Assembly: GCA_963931865.1 (NCBI GenBank)
Contig: OZ007505.1
Location: 682,001 to 746,000, forward strand
Direction: 5' to 3'
DNA length: 64,000 nt
Origin: Axinella damicornis
Taxonomy: Eukaryota; Porifera; Demospongiae; Axinellida; Axinellidae
Notes under the pieces: model-generated
Told to the model about the DNA's origin: nothing
Database searches by the model: none
What the model saw: only the letters and a program-made list of their open reading frames with translations
Program-made: the position numbers and the translations under genes
Shown here: positions 21,056 to 33,977 of the stretch, piece by piece
How the letters are laid out: each line of letters opens with the position of its first letter
Numbering within the stretch: position 1 is the first letter of the stretch

Positions 21056-21752
21056 GAACCTGTGTGCACAGAAATCAAAGTGCAAGATAAAATGATCAAT
21101 AGAAGATAATTCAGCTCTTTGTATACATTGCATGCATGCAAGGGGGAGGGCCTGCCTTGAAACGTACACTATCGCAACTCAATGCAACGTGTCGTTTTTT
21201 GTTCTACGCCGGATAGTACTCACAGACAGCACAATCTCATTAATAGTAAAAGTATTCATGCACTCACCAGGATGCCTGTACAGACCTCATCGCAGATAAG
21301 AGACGTCTGCTGAACGCCATACTCGTTGTCCTGCAACGACGTTTCTCGCAAGGGTGCCACCAGATGATTTCTGGGAGAGTTCTTCTCAAGCAATGACTGT
21401 CGGTCATACAGCAACATTCAGCCATCTTCGCACTGCGCAGCGGTATTTCCAAATATCTGTATCACTGAGTCTTTCGGTGTACACCCGCCCTATATGTCTG
21501 CAGAGTATAGTAGTAATAATGATCACTCGTTCCAATCATAGCATTCGCATTAGAATGCATTACAGCGACATTCTGCGCTTATATTAGCAAAGAAACCTCA
21601 AAACCGACGTGGAATAGTAATGTATATTCTCTGTATCTGTAAATAAATTGTATATAGCTACATTCCCTTGCATTGCGAAAAAAACACAAAAACCGACTCC
21701 TAATCATTGCGTAATAGGCATGCATTCCAAGATATTATACCACTGTAGTGAT

Positions 21753-21785
<33 letters not shown>

Positions 21786-22307
21786 ACCACCATCACCATC
21801 ACCACCACCTACGGTACTGGTACTGTGCAGTGGGTTCTTGAGCAACGTCTCATCCTCCAGCACAGTCGAATTAGCTCGCTAACGCAGAGCGGCCCGGTCC
21901 TCAGAGCTCAGTGTCTAGTTGGATGGCAGAGCATGCTGGCACAAGCCAGTGCACCAACGAAAACAAAGGCTTGGTCAACTTAGTGGTGAAACAGTGCTAA
22001 AGCATATAAACCTGGATACGGATTTGAGGAAAGGCGGCACTGTGCAAAATCCCAGGTGGCACTACAATGTACATGTACAACTGTACAATTCAACACCGTA
22101 TCCATGCCGCCAAAAGAATATACTGCGCATGCGTTAAACTACGGTCATAATAGAGTGATTGCTGTGCAGACGACGCATGGTAATACATCCGTGCATAATA
22201 TTTTTTCACCGAATAATGTCAAACAAGCTGAATGTCTTTGCCAAAGTGCTTGCTGTCTTGGCCCAAGTGCTGCGAGGAGGAAAGTACCTAACCAGCAATG
22301 ATAACAG
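21056..22307. other. Wnt upstream / GOSR2 downstream spacer
   Basis: About 1.25 kb separates the Wnt start from the GOSR2 stop codon, both on the minus strand. It contains a C27 tract (21759-21785) followed by (CAC/CAT)n. It also contains a TGCGCATGCGTT word (22124-22135) resembling an NRF1 half-palindrome. No ORF with a family signature is seen. Confidence 0.6.
21759..21785. repeat. poly-C tract
   Basis: Twenty-seven C followed by ACCACCATCACC repeats, in the Wnt upstream region. Confidence 0.93.
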
Positions 22308-25300
22308 TCATAGCAGATACCAAACAACCAGCGCCATAATCGTCACGGTGATGATGATTCCCCCCCACAGAATATACCTGTCCTGCAAGCAGAGGGACAG
22401 AATAGCATTGTCAAATGGAGCATGACACAATCTGTCATAGGTAATAGCTAGGGGCAACAATACTGTGCAGCATATGTGTGGTACATCGAAGCACAATGTA
22501 TTTACACATGCACGGGACTGTTCATAACATCTGCAGTTACTCACTGACTAGTGAGGAATGACAGGTAGTTATAGCTCAAATTTTAAAGCCACGCCTATAT
22601 ATAAACAAGAATCCTCAAGTATCCTGTAAGCACTGTATTAGATGCCAGCACCATTCCTACACTACTCCCACCAACAGTTTTGATTGCCTGCAGCATGACC
22701 TGTTATACAATCGCAATGACGGCTGCGGTGACGTAGCCATCTTCTCAGGCCATTCCTACAGCCAGAATAACAAACCCATCTTCCAACCCCCAAGTAGAAT
22801 GGTAACAACAACAGTGAGACCAAGCTCCCCTGGTGTGGTGTGTTGTACATGGGATACCACAGATACATTAGCCTAATCTCAGGTAACAAGAATGGCTGCT
22901 TCATTACACGTTTTGGGTCGGTTAGAAATGTGAGCTGGCCACAGGAGGACACAGAGATAATATGATCTAGTGTCATAATATTCTAATTCAAGGAATCATG
23001 TAACATAACTTGTAACTATGATGTCAGATGGGAATGCCTAGCTAACGTGGAAGGCTTGGTATCTTTCCTCACGTGTGTGAAGTCATGTGTAGAAAGGTGG
23101 TAGAAATTGAAGGTGAGTGCATGAGGCTCAAAAGAGCTAAGGTACCAGGTAACTTACCACACGTATCTAGCTAGCAGGGAGCGACTGTCATACACCTAAC
23201 GTTGAATGTGTAGTTGACACGAAACTTTGCTTTTTCATTCCTCAATTATCTGTCATTTGTCCATTACATCATGCTCACATGAGAAAAGACACCAGGCTCA
23301 TTACTGCTTACAACCATGTGGTAAGAGGATCCTGAAAGAACAGCAACCAGCAAATGACTGTAAGAGGGACTGACAAAGCCTCTGGGCACACACATCAAAT
23401 ATCTATGTCTTTGGCTCTGTGACAAAGGACCTTATAATTAAATTCATACAATATCATGTACCCTCCTTTTCCAATGAAACAGCAGACACGTGTGGCTACT
23501 TGAGATGAGTGAGTGCTGGCTTGTTCCTAAGCAAACCAATGAATGATGTGGTTGAAATTCCCTTAGGTCATTAATTTTTGCTCCAGACCAGTCACAAACA
23601 TAATAACTTTCAGAGAACATAAATTCAGAGAACTGGAGTCCACATACCTGCTCTGTTCGTTTCTCAATCAGGCGCATCACGGTGTTTGATAGGCCAAGCG
23701 TGTTCATGACGTCTAGTACCTTCCGTTGGACACCCTGTGGGGTTAGGAGAAAGAAATGTTAACCCTCCTCTTTGTCTCCCTCCCCCTTCCCTCCCTCCCA
23801 TTTCTTCCTTCTACGCCCCTTCCCCTCTCTTCTCTGCAACTTTCCCCTTCTTTCCCTTCCTCCCCTCCCATCCTCCCTTTCCTCCTCATTCGAAAGCACT
23901 GTTACCTCCACAAAACACCACAGGATGGACGTCTGATCGTGCAAAGGGAAGGGGAAAGGCTTAGCAAGTGTGGGTCAAAAATGGGATATACCCCTCGAGT
24001 ACGTAGTTCTACTATATAAACTCATCAACTCTCTCATCAACACAGTTAGTGGTTCCTTGGTTACTAATGGTTGAGCTGCAAACGTAGCTATCAAATTTCA
24101 TGTGAAGTAATTCTCTATTACAACTTGACGCAATTATACCACCTGTTATTCATCCACCATAGGCTCAAATTATCTACAGTTCAAAGGTTAATGGGAGGAT
24201 GGGGGAAGGAGAGGGAGGGAGGGAGGGAGGGAGGGAGGGAGGGAGGGAGGGAGGGAGGGAGGGAGGGAGGGAGGGAGGGAGGGACTCGAGGGAGGGAGGG
24301 AGGGAGGGAGGGAGGGAGGGAGGGAGGGAGGGAGGGAGGGAGGGAGGGAGGGAGGGAGGGAGGGAGGGAGGGAGGGAGGGAGGGAGGGAGCGAGGGAGGA
24401 TGCAGTATTAATGGTTGGTGTGCCAACATGAACAGCACCAAAGAATGATAACTAAGAGATCATAGGAAACGTTTCTTCCTTCCTCGTGGCTGTGTCACAG
24501 GCCAGGAATCCTGAACGTTCAGTCGGATGCAAACATTGAGCTAAAAGATCAGAAGGTGAAAGCTCATAGGATGTCAACCATCTGAAATCTGTGTTCAGAT
24601 ATGCCACTATGTCCATATGTGGGTGAAGCTGTAGTTCAATGGAGCTGGGCATAACTTCTCAGGAGCCCCGCTTCGTTTCTACTTACCTTACAACCCAATC
24701 ATGGGGGCAGACCTATTGTGGATTAATGGTTCTCAAGGAGGCCTAGCGAACAACCTGTAGAGGTGATCATCTGTCATCCATGAGAAGAAACATCCCTTTT
24801 GAGTAGCTTAGTTCATGCAGCTGAAGTGTGCATGAGCAACTGGAATTTTTTTTCATGATGGACTCGCCTGGACTTAGCCTCGTTCCCAGGTGCTCGGTAC
24901 AGCCTTACCGGGAATGAGACTACTCTGGACTATGGTACAGAGGTTGGTACAATCAGCAAGTGCTGATCACACCCTTCTTGTTCTATTTGCTCGAACACCT
25001 AAATACAGATATCAAAAACTGGAATCCGAGTGTATCAGAAAGGTGAACATTACCAATTACGGAAGCAATTATGAACCAGACTGAAAACATATCAACATAT
25101 TTTGTAGGTTACATGAACTTTATACCACCGAAAAGGAGCTTCATAGCCAATCATGTTCCATTGCTTGGAGGAGTACAACAAACTACGTTGTTAGGCCTGC
25201 TGGACTCAGGCAAAGATTCAATTATTGCCCAATGGAGAAAATTCAGCTGGCCAATAATACACCATGTCCACTCGGAGGGATTTGAAAGCACTATCCTCCT

Positions 25301-28300
25301 CATGAATGCGGTATATCTTACACCAGTTCATAACAACATTGTTGGACAATGTGATTTTGATTACATCTTTAAGAGCTCTGGAAAGATCATATGGAGAGTT
25401 AATGCGACAATTGACAAATGTCCATGGAAGGTCACCGTTCGTGTTTGTGAGAGTATTCATGTTACACACAGAACAAAGAGAAACATATGCACACACGCAC
25501 GCACAGATGTTCCACACCAGCGGTGGGACATCATGCTTGTCTTAGACATGTGGCTGCTACAAGTAGTCAACGAGGCAATTGAGTTTCTTAGCCCAAAGGG
25601 AATTGAAGCTCATTTTGTATTTAAAAGCCATCCAGTTCTCCCACCCAGAATGGGGGAGGACAAACTAGCTCGACCCTCGGTGATTGGGTTCTCCTTAGCC
25701 TCAGACACATCTGTGGATTTCAAAGCTCAAAACATGCACTTATTGAGTCCGATCCTTTGGTCTGAAGTCACAAGGCGTTAGTCCCATACCCCAGCTAGAT
25801 GCTGGGTGGAAGTCTTAGGCTTACGTACAGCATAGTTCCAAGAACACGACAAGTCAATCATACCTTCGAATGAATCTGTTGTCAAATCAATGTTAGTGTA
25901 TTAAAGGAATTCCAGGTAATCAGCATACTAGATGCATACCAGGTATTGAGATGCAAATGGGAGGCATGTGGAGACGGGTAGCGGCAGAGCCAGTCAGATG
26001 CAAAGGTTCAACCGTTTCCTGAGCCAACTCGTAAATGTGTATTATAGAAATATTCTGCACCGGTGGTCAGTTACCATGGCAACAAGTGAATCAGACTTGT
26101 GACACTGCAGCAAACTTATTTTTTGTCGCAAGGATATCACACCTTAAACAGTGTGCCTTGGGGGTCATCAAATATGTAGTTGCCATGGGGAAAAAATTTC
26201 ATTATCACTGTTTGTATTTCAGTGGGCGTGTGGGATTTGAATGGGTAATGGAATAATGGCTGAAGGTTTACTAAACTTAGAATGCCGCGGTAACCTGAAC
26301 TTGGAACAAGGTGTACCCCACCGCCAACCGCCAAAACAAAAGCCACATCAATTTGGTACAACTAACGAGATGAACTTGGCATTACTGGACGGTAAATTAA
26401 ATCTTGCATGACAAATGAGTTAACCATCGCCTCTGAAGTATTCACACTGCAACACTGAGAGCACAGCAACTAAACTCTTTCCTTAGTCCAATATAACTCT
26501 TCAGACAACTCAATTCCACCTCTTTCCTCAGACAAATCAACTCCACCTCTTCCTTAAAATAATCACCTCCACCCCTTCCTTACAAACAATTAACTCCACT
26601 CCTTCTTTAGTATCGGTACGGGTCTAAACGAGTAGCTACCCTATCAGAGCGACTGCCTCTTGATCTGTACAGCACTGTGCAGCTGTTCCCAGCTAGTCAG
26701 AGAAACAAATTCGAAATTCACAGGCGAGTCTCTTCTTGGTAGAGCTGTGGAAACATTAGTCGGTAGTCAGAGGGTGTGGGTCTAATCTGGGTCTCGAGTT
26801 ACTGTCAGCCGGTCCTCTGCCACGGGGTTAGGTCTGACTAGTACTCGCCATGGAGATGCTCTTGCGTTCAAATCCCAAATGGTGAACACAATATGCGATA
26901 AGGAGAGTAAGGAAGAGATTGGCTTCCAGGGCCAGCCTGCTTCCATGAGCAAACCCTGCGGAGACGAATCGAGGCTGATGCTGTAATATGCAATATCTAG
27001 TTTTCAATTTTAGACTCCCTCTAAAAATCAAAATTCAATCCCAAATTAGAACCTCAGGTGGCCTGTGGTTTTATCTTTGCACACCCACCACCTAGCCGAT
27101 CACACGTACACACACACACATACAAGGGTCACAAATCCTATTACGGTTAGTCCCAAGGCTAGCAGAAACCAACAAATAAAGTTTTTTTTAGTGAGTTGAC
27201 AACTTGTTAAACAAGTCAATCTGTCAGCTTCATGTCACAGACACCAACAGCTGGGCAGCCACAAGTACACCACCAACTTTACTTCCATGGTTTCTAGGGG
27301 TTAGTTGTTATCCAATCAAAGGTCAAAGTTACTATCCCCTGGAGTCCATTGCCCTCGCTAAGCCAATTGCTGTGGTCAGATCAGTAGTACGGTCAACCTC
27401 ACCCGAAGAAAAATGGCTGGTGTGTGCATATATACAATTTTAAAACTTACATGCAAAAATAAACTGCACGGTGTCGTGGTAATTAGTTGCATGTAGTCAA
27501 ATATATATATCACATGAGTGTGCAGTCTCATCCTCCTTCGGTGGAAACCAGCCTCCTTTAACCCAGTTGAAACCAGCCTCCTTTAACTCAGTTGAAACCA
27601 GCCTCCTTTAACCCAGTTGAAACCTGCCTCCTTTAACCCAGTAGAAATGCGACTTCTGAGTGGAACCGGCCTTTTTAACCCAGTGGGAACCAGCCTTCTT
27701 TAACCCTGTGGGAACAAGCCTTCTCTAACCCAGTGGGAACCAGCCTTCTTTAACCCTGTGGGAACAAGCCTTCTCTAACCCAGTGGGAACCAGCCTTCTT
27801 TAACCCTGTGGGAACAAGCCTTCTCTAACCCAGTGGGAACCAGCCTTCTTTAACCCTGTGGGAACAAGCCTTCTCTAACCCAGTGGGAACCAGCCTTCTT
27901 TAACCCTGTGGGAACAAGCCTTCTCTAACCCAGTGGGAACCAGCCTTCTTTAACCCTGTGGGAACAAGCCTTCTCTAACCCAGTGGGAACCAGCCTTCTT
28001 TAACCCACATAGAACAACTGTAGAGCGGGCCAGGTGTGAGTGAGCACAATTTGTATCGGTTTCTTCTATTTTAGAAGTCCCATTCGTTAATCTTTTGCCT
28101 TGCTCAAATTTCTGTCTCTGAGGAGGGAATGGGATCTCTGAGGAGGGAGTGGAGTCTCTGAGGAGGGAGTGGGGTCTCTGAGGAGGGAGTGGGGTCTCTG
28201 AGGAGGGAGTGGGGTCTCTGAGGAGGGAGTGGGGTCTCTGAGAGGGAGTGGGGTCTCTGAGGAGGGAGTGGGGTCTCTGAGAGGGAGTGGGGTCTCTGAG

Positions 28301-29689
28301 GAGGGAGTGGGGTCTCTGAGGAGGGAGTGGGGTCTCTGAGGAGGGAGTGGGGTCTCTGAGGAGGGAGTGGTCTTGGAATGAGGTCGGTATTGTGGCGAGC
28401 AGTAATGATGCTTTCACTTCAGGCAGACAAAAGCAGGTGGCTTTGTAGCATGCACCCCACATATCACGGTTACAGGTTCTGAAGAGTTTTCGAAACATGG
28501 GCAACCTTAAAACCACCTTTAAAGCTTTATTTGAGAGACAGTTGCATGTAAATCTAGCCCACTTAAGCTTGACAGCTGTACTGTTGTCTAGGATATAAAC
28601 TTTATTTGAAGTCTGCGTGCTCCCCCCTCTCTCCCCCTCACTCCCTCCGACTGTGGTGTCAGGTCTAGTAAATAAACGTGAGCTGTGGGATCTATAGCGA
28701 ATACCTGAACTCTATAATGTGTGACTCCAAACAGCCACAGTATATTGAGTCATACTCCCACTTCTAGTAATCTCTTGTAAATTCTAGTAATCTCTAGCAG
28801 TGTAACATAATTAACTGACTCCTGATACCAACCGCTAACTTTGCCACACACATGTTCAAAGTCAGCTTGTTTATCCATGTGGTCTCTATGCAACAAACAT
28901 GAAGTTCTTGCACAAATTAGAGTCTATGAATTAAATTTAACTACAGATCAGAGATTACTATATTTTCACATGCCCTGCTTGGCGAGTGCCTGAAGACACT
29001 TAGAAATCATTTTTGTGTGATTCAAACGTTCTGCCAATTCAGCTTGCTTCTCTGCTCAGCAGGGAATTTAGGGCATCTATGGTTAATTAATTGGCATTTC
29101 ATATGACAACCCCCTTCCCACATATCTACACTTTCAAGTAAACAGACACTAATTGGATTTCCTGGCCAGGAAGGGGAGTATCTTGCAGATAAATACCTCC
29201 CAAGCATCGTTATCAGGGAAGCATCAGTTTTCCTGGTACCTGGCAGGCAGGGCTCCACTTGGCCGTACTGGCCTAAACACAGCCCGCCCTAGATACACCT
29301 CAGGTGTACAGTGACGACAACACCATCCTTAGATTCAACCAATTGGAGGGCTGCATTCAACCGGTGGACAGCCCTTAAACTGCTATAGTTGAATTCACAG
29401 TCACTCGAGCTTGCCTTGAGAGTGAACCCCTGACCCTTCAGGTTTGTTACAATGTCCCGCCCGTGGCTGAGGATGTGGTCCAGGCCTCTGTTGGCGTCCT
29501 GCAGTTGCTGGTGATGGTGGAGACTATGATCCATGGTGATGGTGGCGTCCCCCTCCGGTGCACTCTGTGGGGGGTGGGAGGTGAGGTGTGAGGGTGTGAG
29601 GGGGTGTGATGTGCGAGAGTGTAGGCCGGTGGGAGGAATTGTGAAAAGTATGCATGTGTATGTAAAATTGTCATGCATTGCATATCTTC

Positions 29690-29739
<50 letters not shown>

Positions 29740-31057
29740 ACACACACACATAGCTATAGCTTCTCATGTTGTTGTGTCTATATTGGGAGTACATCTTTTC
29801 AACCACATCCTCACTCCCTCCCTGCCTGCCTCCCTCCCTCCCTCCTTCCCCTCCCTCCCTCCCCTCCCTCCCTTCCTCTCCCCTTCTTTCCTTCCCTCCC
29901 TCCCTCTTTCGCTTCCCTCCATCTAACAGGAAAAATACTACACATAAAAGGCATTTGACCACACCCCACAGATGATATATCTCTCAGGTACAGTCCATTG
30001 CAACATGGTGGGCAACAAAAGGTACCAACAGCTGCGACGCAATCAAACCAGTGACTCCGCCCGCTTCTTGCATAGCTATGTAGACACAGTTACGTCACGG
30101 TTGTCACCGCAATATGCACGGTACCAATGGCAGCTGTATATCACAATGGAAGGGAGTTCACACATGGGAAGTTTCAGATCCAAAATCTCACAAGAGACTG
30201 TGAGCTAGCCACAGCAGATGAGCATATAAGGCAGCATGACCCGTTCATCCACTACTGACAGGAAGCAATCCAGTAAATAATTTCCTGTAAATCCATAATC
30301 ACAAAGCTGCCCAGCTGTGTGCAATACTGGGCATGCCAGGAAATGAAACTCTTGAGGAATGGAAGTGTGATGATGTAATATGTCCTAACATGGCAAAGTA
30401 TGCATACTATGATGCATAGCACAAGTGCTGTCACTATGACAACGAACCATGAGGATCACAGAGGTCAGGAGCCCATAAGCTCCTGCAGAGGTTAATGTCA
30501 GAACTACGTATAGAGTTCAATACAAGCAGGTACACTGTAGGAGCGAAGCTGGACAAGAGTCCCACACAGGTACCAGGAGAGGCTGGACAAGAGTTCCACA
30601 CAGGTACGCTAAGAAAGTTTTGTCTTAAGGATTTGGTGAGGGCCAATCCCGCGAGACCCTGTCTGAAGGGGAGGTTTCTACCAACTCAGTTGCAAGGGAT
30701 GCCAGTGGAATGTCAACACAAGCTGGAGCGTTCACTGTCAACAGCTGGACCGACCACGTAGCAACAACACCGGGGTCCTGGTTGCATTGTTTACATATGT
30801 TTGTTTTCCAGACTTGCGTCTGTTGACAGTTAAAGATTAATAAAAAGGTTGGATATTGCTAGGGGGGTGCCTGGGGACTACTTGCAAAATAGTGCTATTT
30901 TCCGCCTTTGTTGCAGTGCATTGTGTCATGATGACATCATCATGAAACTTGCATGTGTACTGCCACATCATAATGTACCATTCTCCCCCCAAGTAACAGC
31001 AATCAGTAGCTAGTGTGTATGCGTGTATACATGTGCGTGTATGTGTGTGTTTGTATA

Positions 31058-31119
<62 letters not shown>

Positions 31120-33946
31120 ATTGTGTGTGTGTGTGGTGTGTGGTGAATGTGTGTACATGTGTGTTGGTTGGTATATTGCATTCCACATGGTTGAAATACA
31201 AAATTTGGCGCTGTGCATTCAATTACATCTGGCTAATTTAAATCGAATTCAATAAGAGGGAAGGTGGAGCCAAAATTGAGCCAATTATAGTTGCTATGTT
31301 GCTGTCGCCAGCTGTCTTAAATGACACAATGGCAACCAATTGATGCCTCATCTTCATAGCAACCAAAGGGCTAGTGGTAAGCTGTTCTGTCAACCTCGAA
31401 ACTTGTGGCTAAAATGTGTGATTGGTATGTGATGTACGCGTTCATCATTATCCTGTCTATGATGTCATTACCTGTGATTTATGATGTCATCACGGACCAA
31501 TAGGTTGTGTGTATGATGTCATCAGGCATAGCACGGCGCAATGGCATAATCATGCTATCCTTATGGTAATGATATGCTGTCATTGACGTACCCGATAGAG
31601 CAGCAATGGACTCAGATAGCTCTAAACAGTTCCAGTTACAAATAACAGTGATAAGTTGCCATGCAACACGCAGTCTCGACCCAGTGACATTATTATGACA
31701 TAATGATGATGTAATAAGATAGAAGTATATTGCAAAAAGTCGAACAGTGGTATGTATAATTGTCCCTAAAATAAATTCAATCACTCTCCCCCTCACTGCT
31801 AGTATGCAGTTAATCCCAGCTTGCTTTACCGGATACACATTCATCCCGGTACTAGAGCATATCACTCAAGCAGAGCAGTCGCATGTTTCAGTATGCAACA
31901 TTCAGTGTCGGTACATGGCTGCTACAGCATCTGCTCTGTTTACACACTCCCAGTCTACAGCACTTGCTGTTGCGGGAGACGACCGATGCTGTCGACAACA
32001 AGGAAAGCTCATCAACTTACAATGTAAGGTTATTTCCATCTCGTAGATCTCCCCGCTTCCCCCCCCCTCCTCCCACATGTGTGTACCCACGTATGCAATA
32101 TTGATGTTGAGTGTACATGACAGCTGACACTACTTATTGTTAGAATGAACAACTAGAGTAAGGCTAAACCAAAACACCAGGATTCCAACAGAGGGTCGTA
32201 GTCTCCCAAAGGGGTTAACTCGCATTACAGGGAGGCAGCCACAACTGAACCAAACTTGTTGTGCCTTCCTAGGAGCAGGTCGATGTTTTCAGCTCCAGCA
32301 ACAGACAAACACAGGCAGGCATCAGGGCAGGTGACGTTCGTGCATGGCTAGGGTTTGTGGCACTGAGGCCTGACAGATTCACAGCTACACGGTATGACAC
32401 CACAGAAATGGAGGGTACTTCACCGGAAGATAGACTTTGTCTCTCACAATGAGTAGCTCAAACCATGTGGCCAGTCATAGCAATTAATGTGGGCGTGGTT
32501 ATCAGTGCTATAACCGCGCAGACCGGTCCTGGGTGGTGAAAATCAATGATCCATTTTGACTTTGTGAGGATTGATTCTGTTATAACTACAAGACAAAGTT
32601 TGTTTGAACTGCTCCATGTTTGGCCTGCCATCTACTTCACAGCTAAACCACATTGCCATCAGAAGGGTACAAGGATCAGCACATCATCCTTCAACAGTGT
32701 GCGTAGCCTTTAGGGGTGGCGATATTCAGAATTGCACTGACAGTAACCTTGAAACGAATATCACAATATTATTACAACATTTGAGAAGCTATACTTTCTG
32801 TGTTCCTGTTTGTAGCAGTTGAACAGTATGTGGATGAGGTCCTGCACAACTGTCAGCGGTCAATAACATTGGCATCACAATATCTCAATAGTCATATTTA
32901 ATATCTATCACAATACACAAACACACAAGCTCAAGTCCAGGAAGACAGGGAGACCCTATACGCACCCTGATCCTGAAGTGCCAAGCCCTTGAGCTCAGTA
33001 AACAGCTGCTTACATCAGCCTGGGCTAGTAAACAACCTCTTTGATCACCTCACATGCGAGCAGCAACGGCTGTCACGATGCCTTTGATATAGCCGTAAGA
33101 GTTCCTCAAACTATTTCTGCTACATTTTTCAGTATCTCTTAATATTCCTATTGGCTTAGAATTGCTGTGTATGACACAAGCACAAGCGAAGGTCCATTGT
33201 GAAAATGCAATTGGAACATCGTACGGTAGTGCTGTATGACAACATTTGCCCTAATTGAGTTCATGCCTTAGAGATGTCTGTCACATTGCAGGCCCATATT
33301 TGGAAGGATGAAACTGTCATTTTTATATGTTAGCACTTCAATCCAATTACCGACATGTGTTACGGATTCATGAATTAATTCTACATAAGATTACATATAC
33401 TCAAGGTGCTTGAATTACAAATGCAATTATACTGCGATCGGTGACACAAAACCAAATCAAACCTGCCTGAGTGCAACAGGTCTACCTACCCACCACCTCC
33501 AGCTGACCAACAGCTTCAAACACATTGCATGATGTCATGGTCATTACATGATATCATAGTCATTGCACGATGTCATAGACATTACATAGTCATTGCATGG
33601 TGTCGTAGTCATTGCATGATGTCATAGTCATTGTATGATATCATGGTGAGGTCATTGCATGGCATGATGTCACAATGATGTCATGTCGTTGATGCACAAG
33701 CCTATCTTTAACTCATTGGTGGGGGAGGAAAGGCGGAAGGGGGAGGGGGAGAGAAGGGAAGAGGAGGGAAGGGGGGGGGGGGCACAAGGTGTAAGTCACT
33801 CCCACGTGATGTAGTCCCAGCAGTGACCAAACTTTGTTCTTCTAAACACCCTCGATGTTGTCTGCTGACCCTTGACCTTTGACTGTACCAACGAGGAGCT
33901 CTTGACCATGAGGCTGCTGTGGTTGGAGGCACAAATGCATAGCAGC

Positions 33947-33977
<31 letters not shown>

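Noticed and set aside
24181..24448. Gly/Glu/Arg- and Leu/Pro/Ser-rich ORFs in GGGA tracts (also at 38.0 and 43.8 kb)
   Set aside because: Direct translation of (GGGA)n microsatellites on both strands.
31440..31530. Cluster of TGATGTCAT words as a CRE regulatory element
   Set aside because: Similar words occur as part of a clear tandem repeat at 33.5-33.7 kb, so a repeat remnant is the simpler explanation.
33800..33930. Candidate missing exon of GOSR2 (QELL-containing minus frame)
   Set aside because: The real exon encoding [18 protein letters not shown] was found at 37092-37039 with correct phase on both sides.
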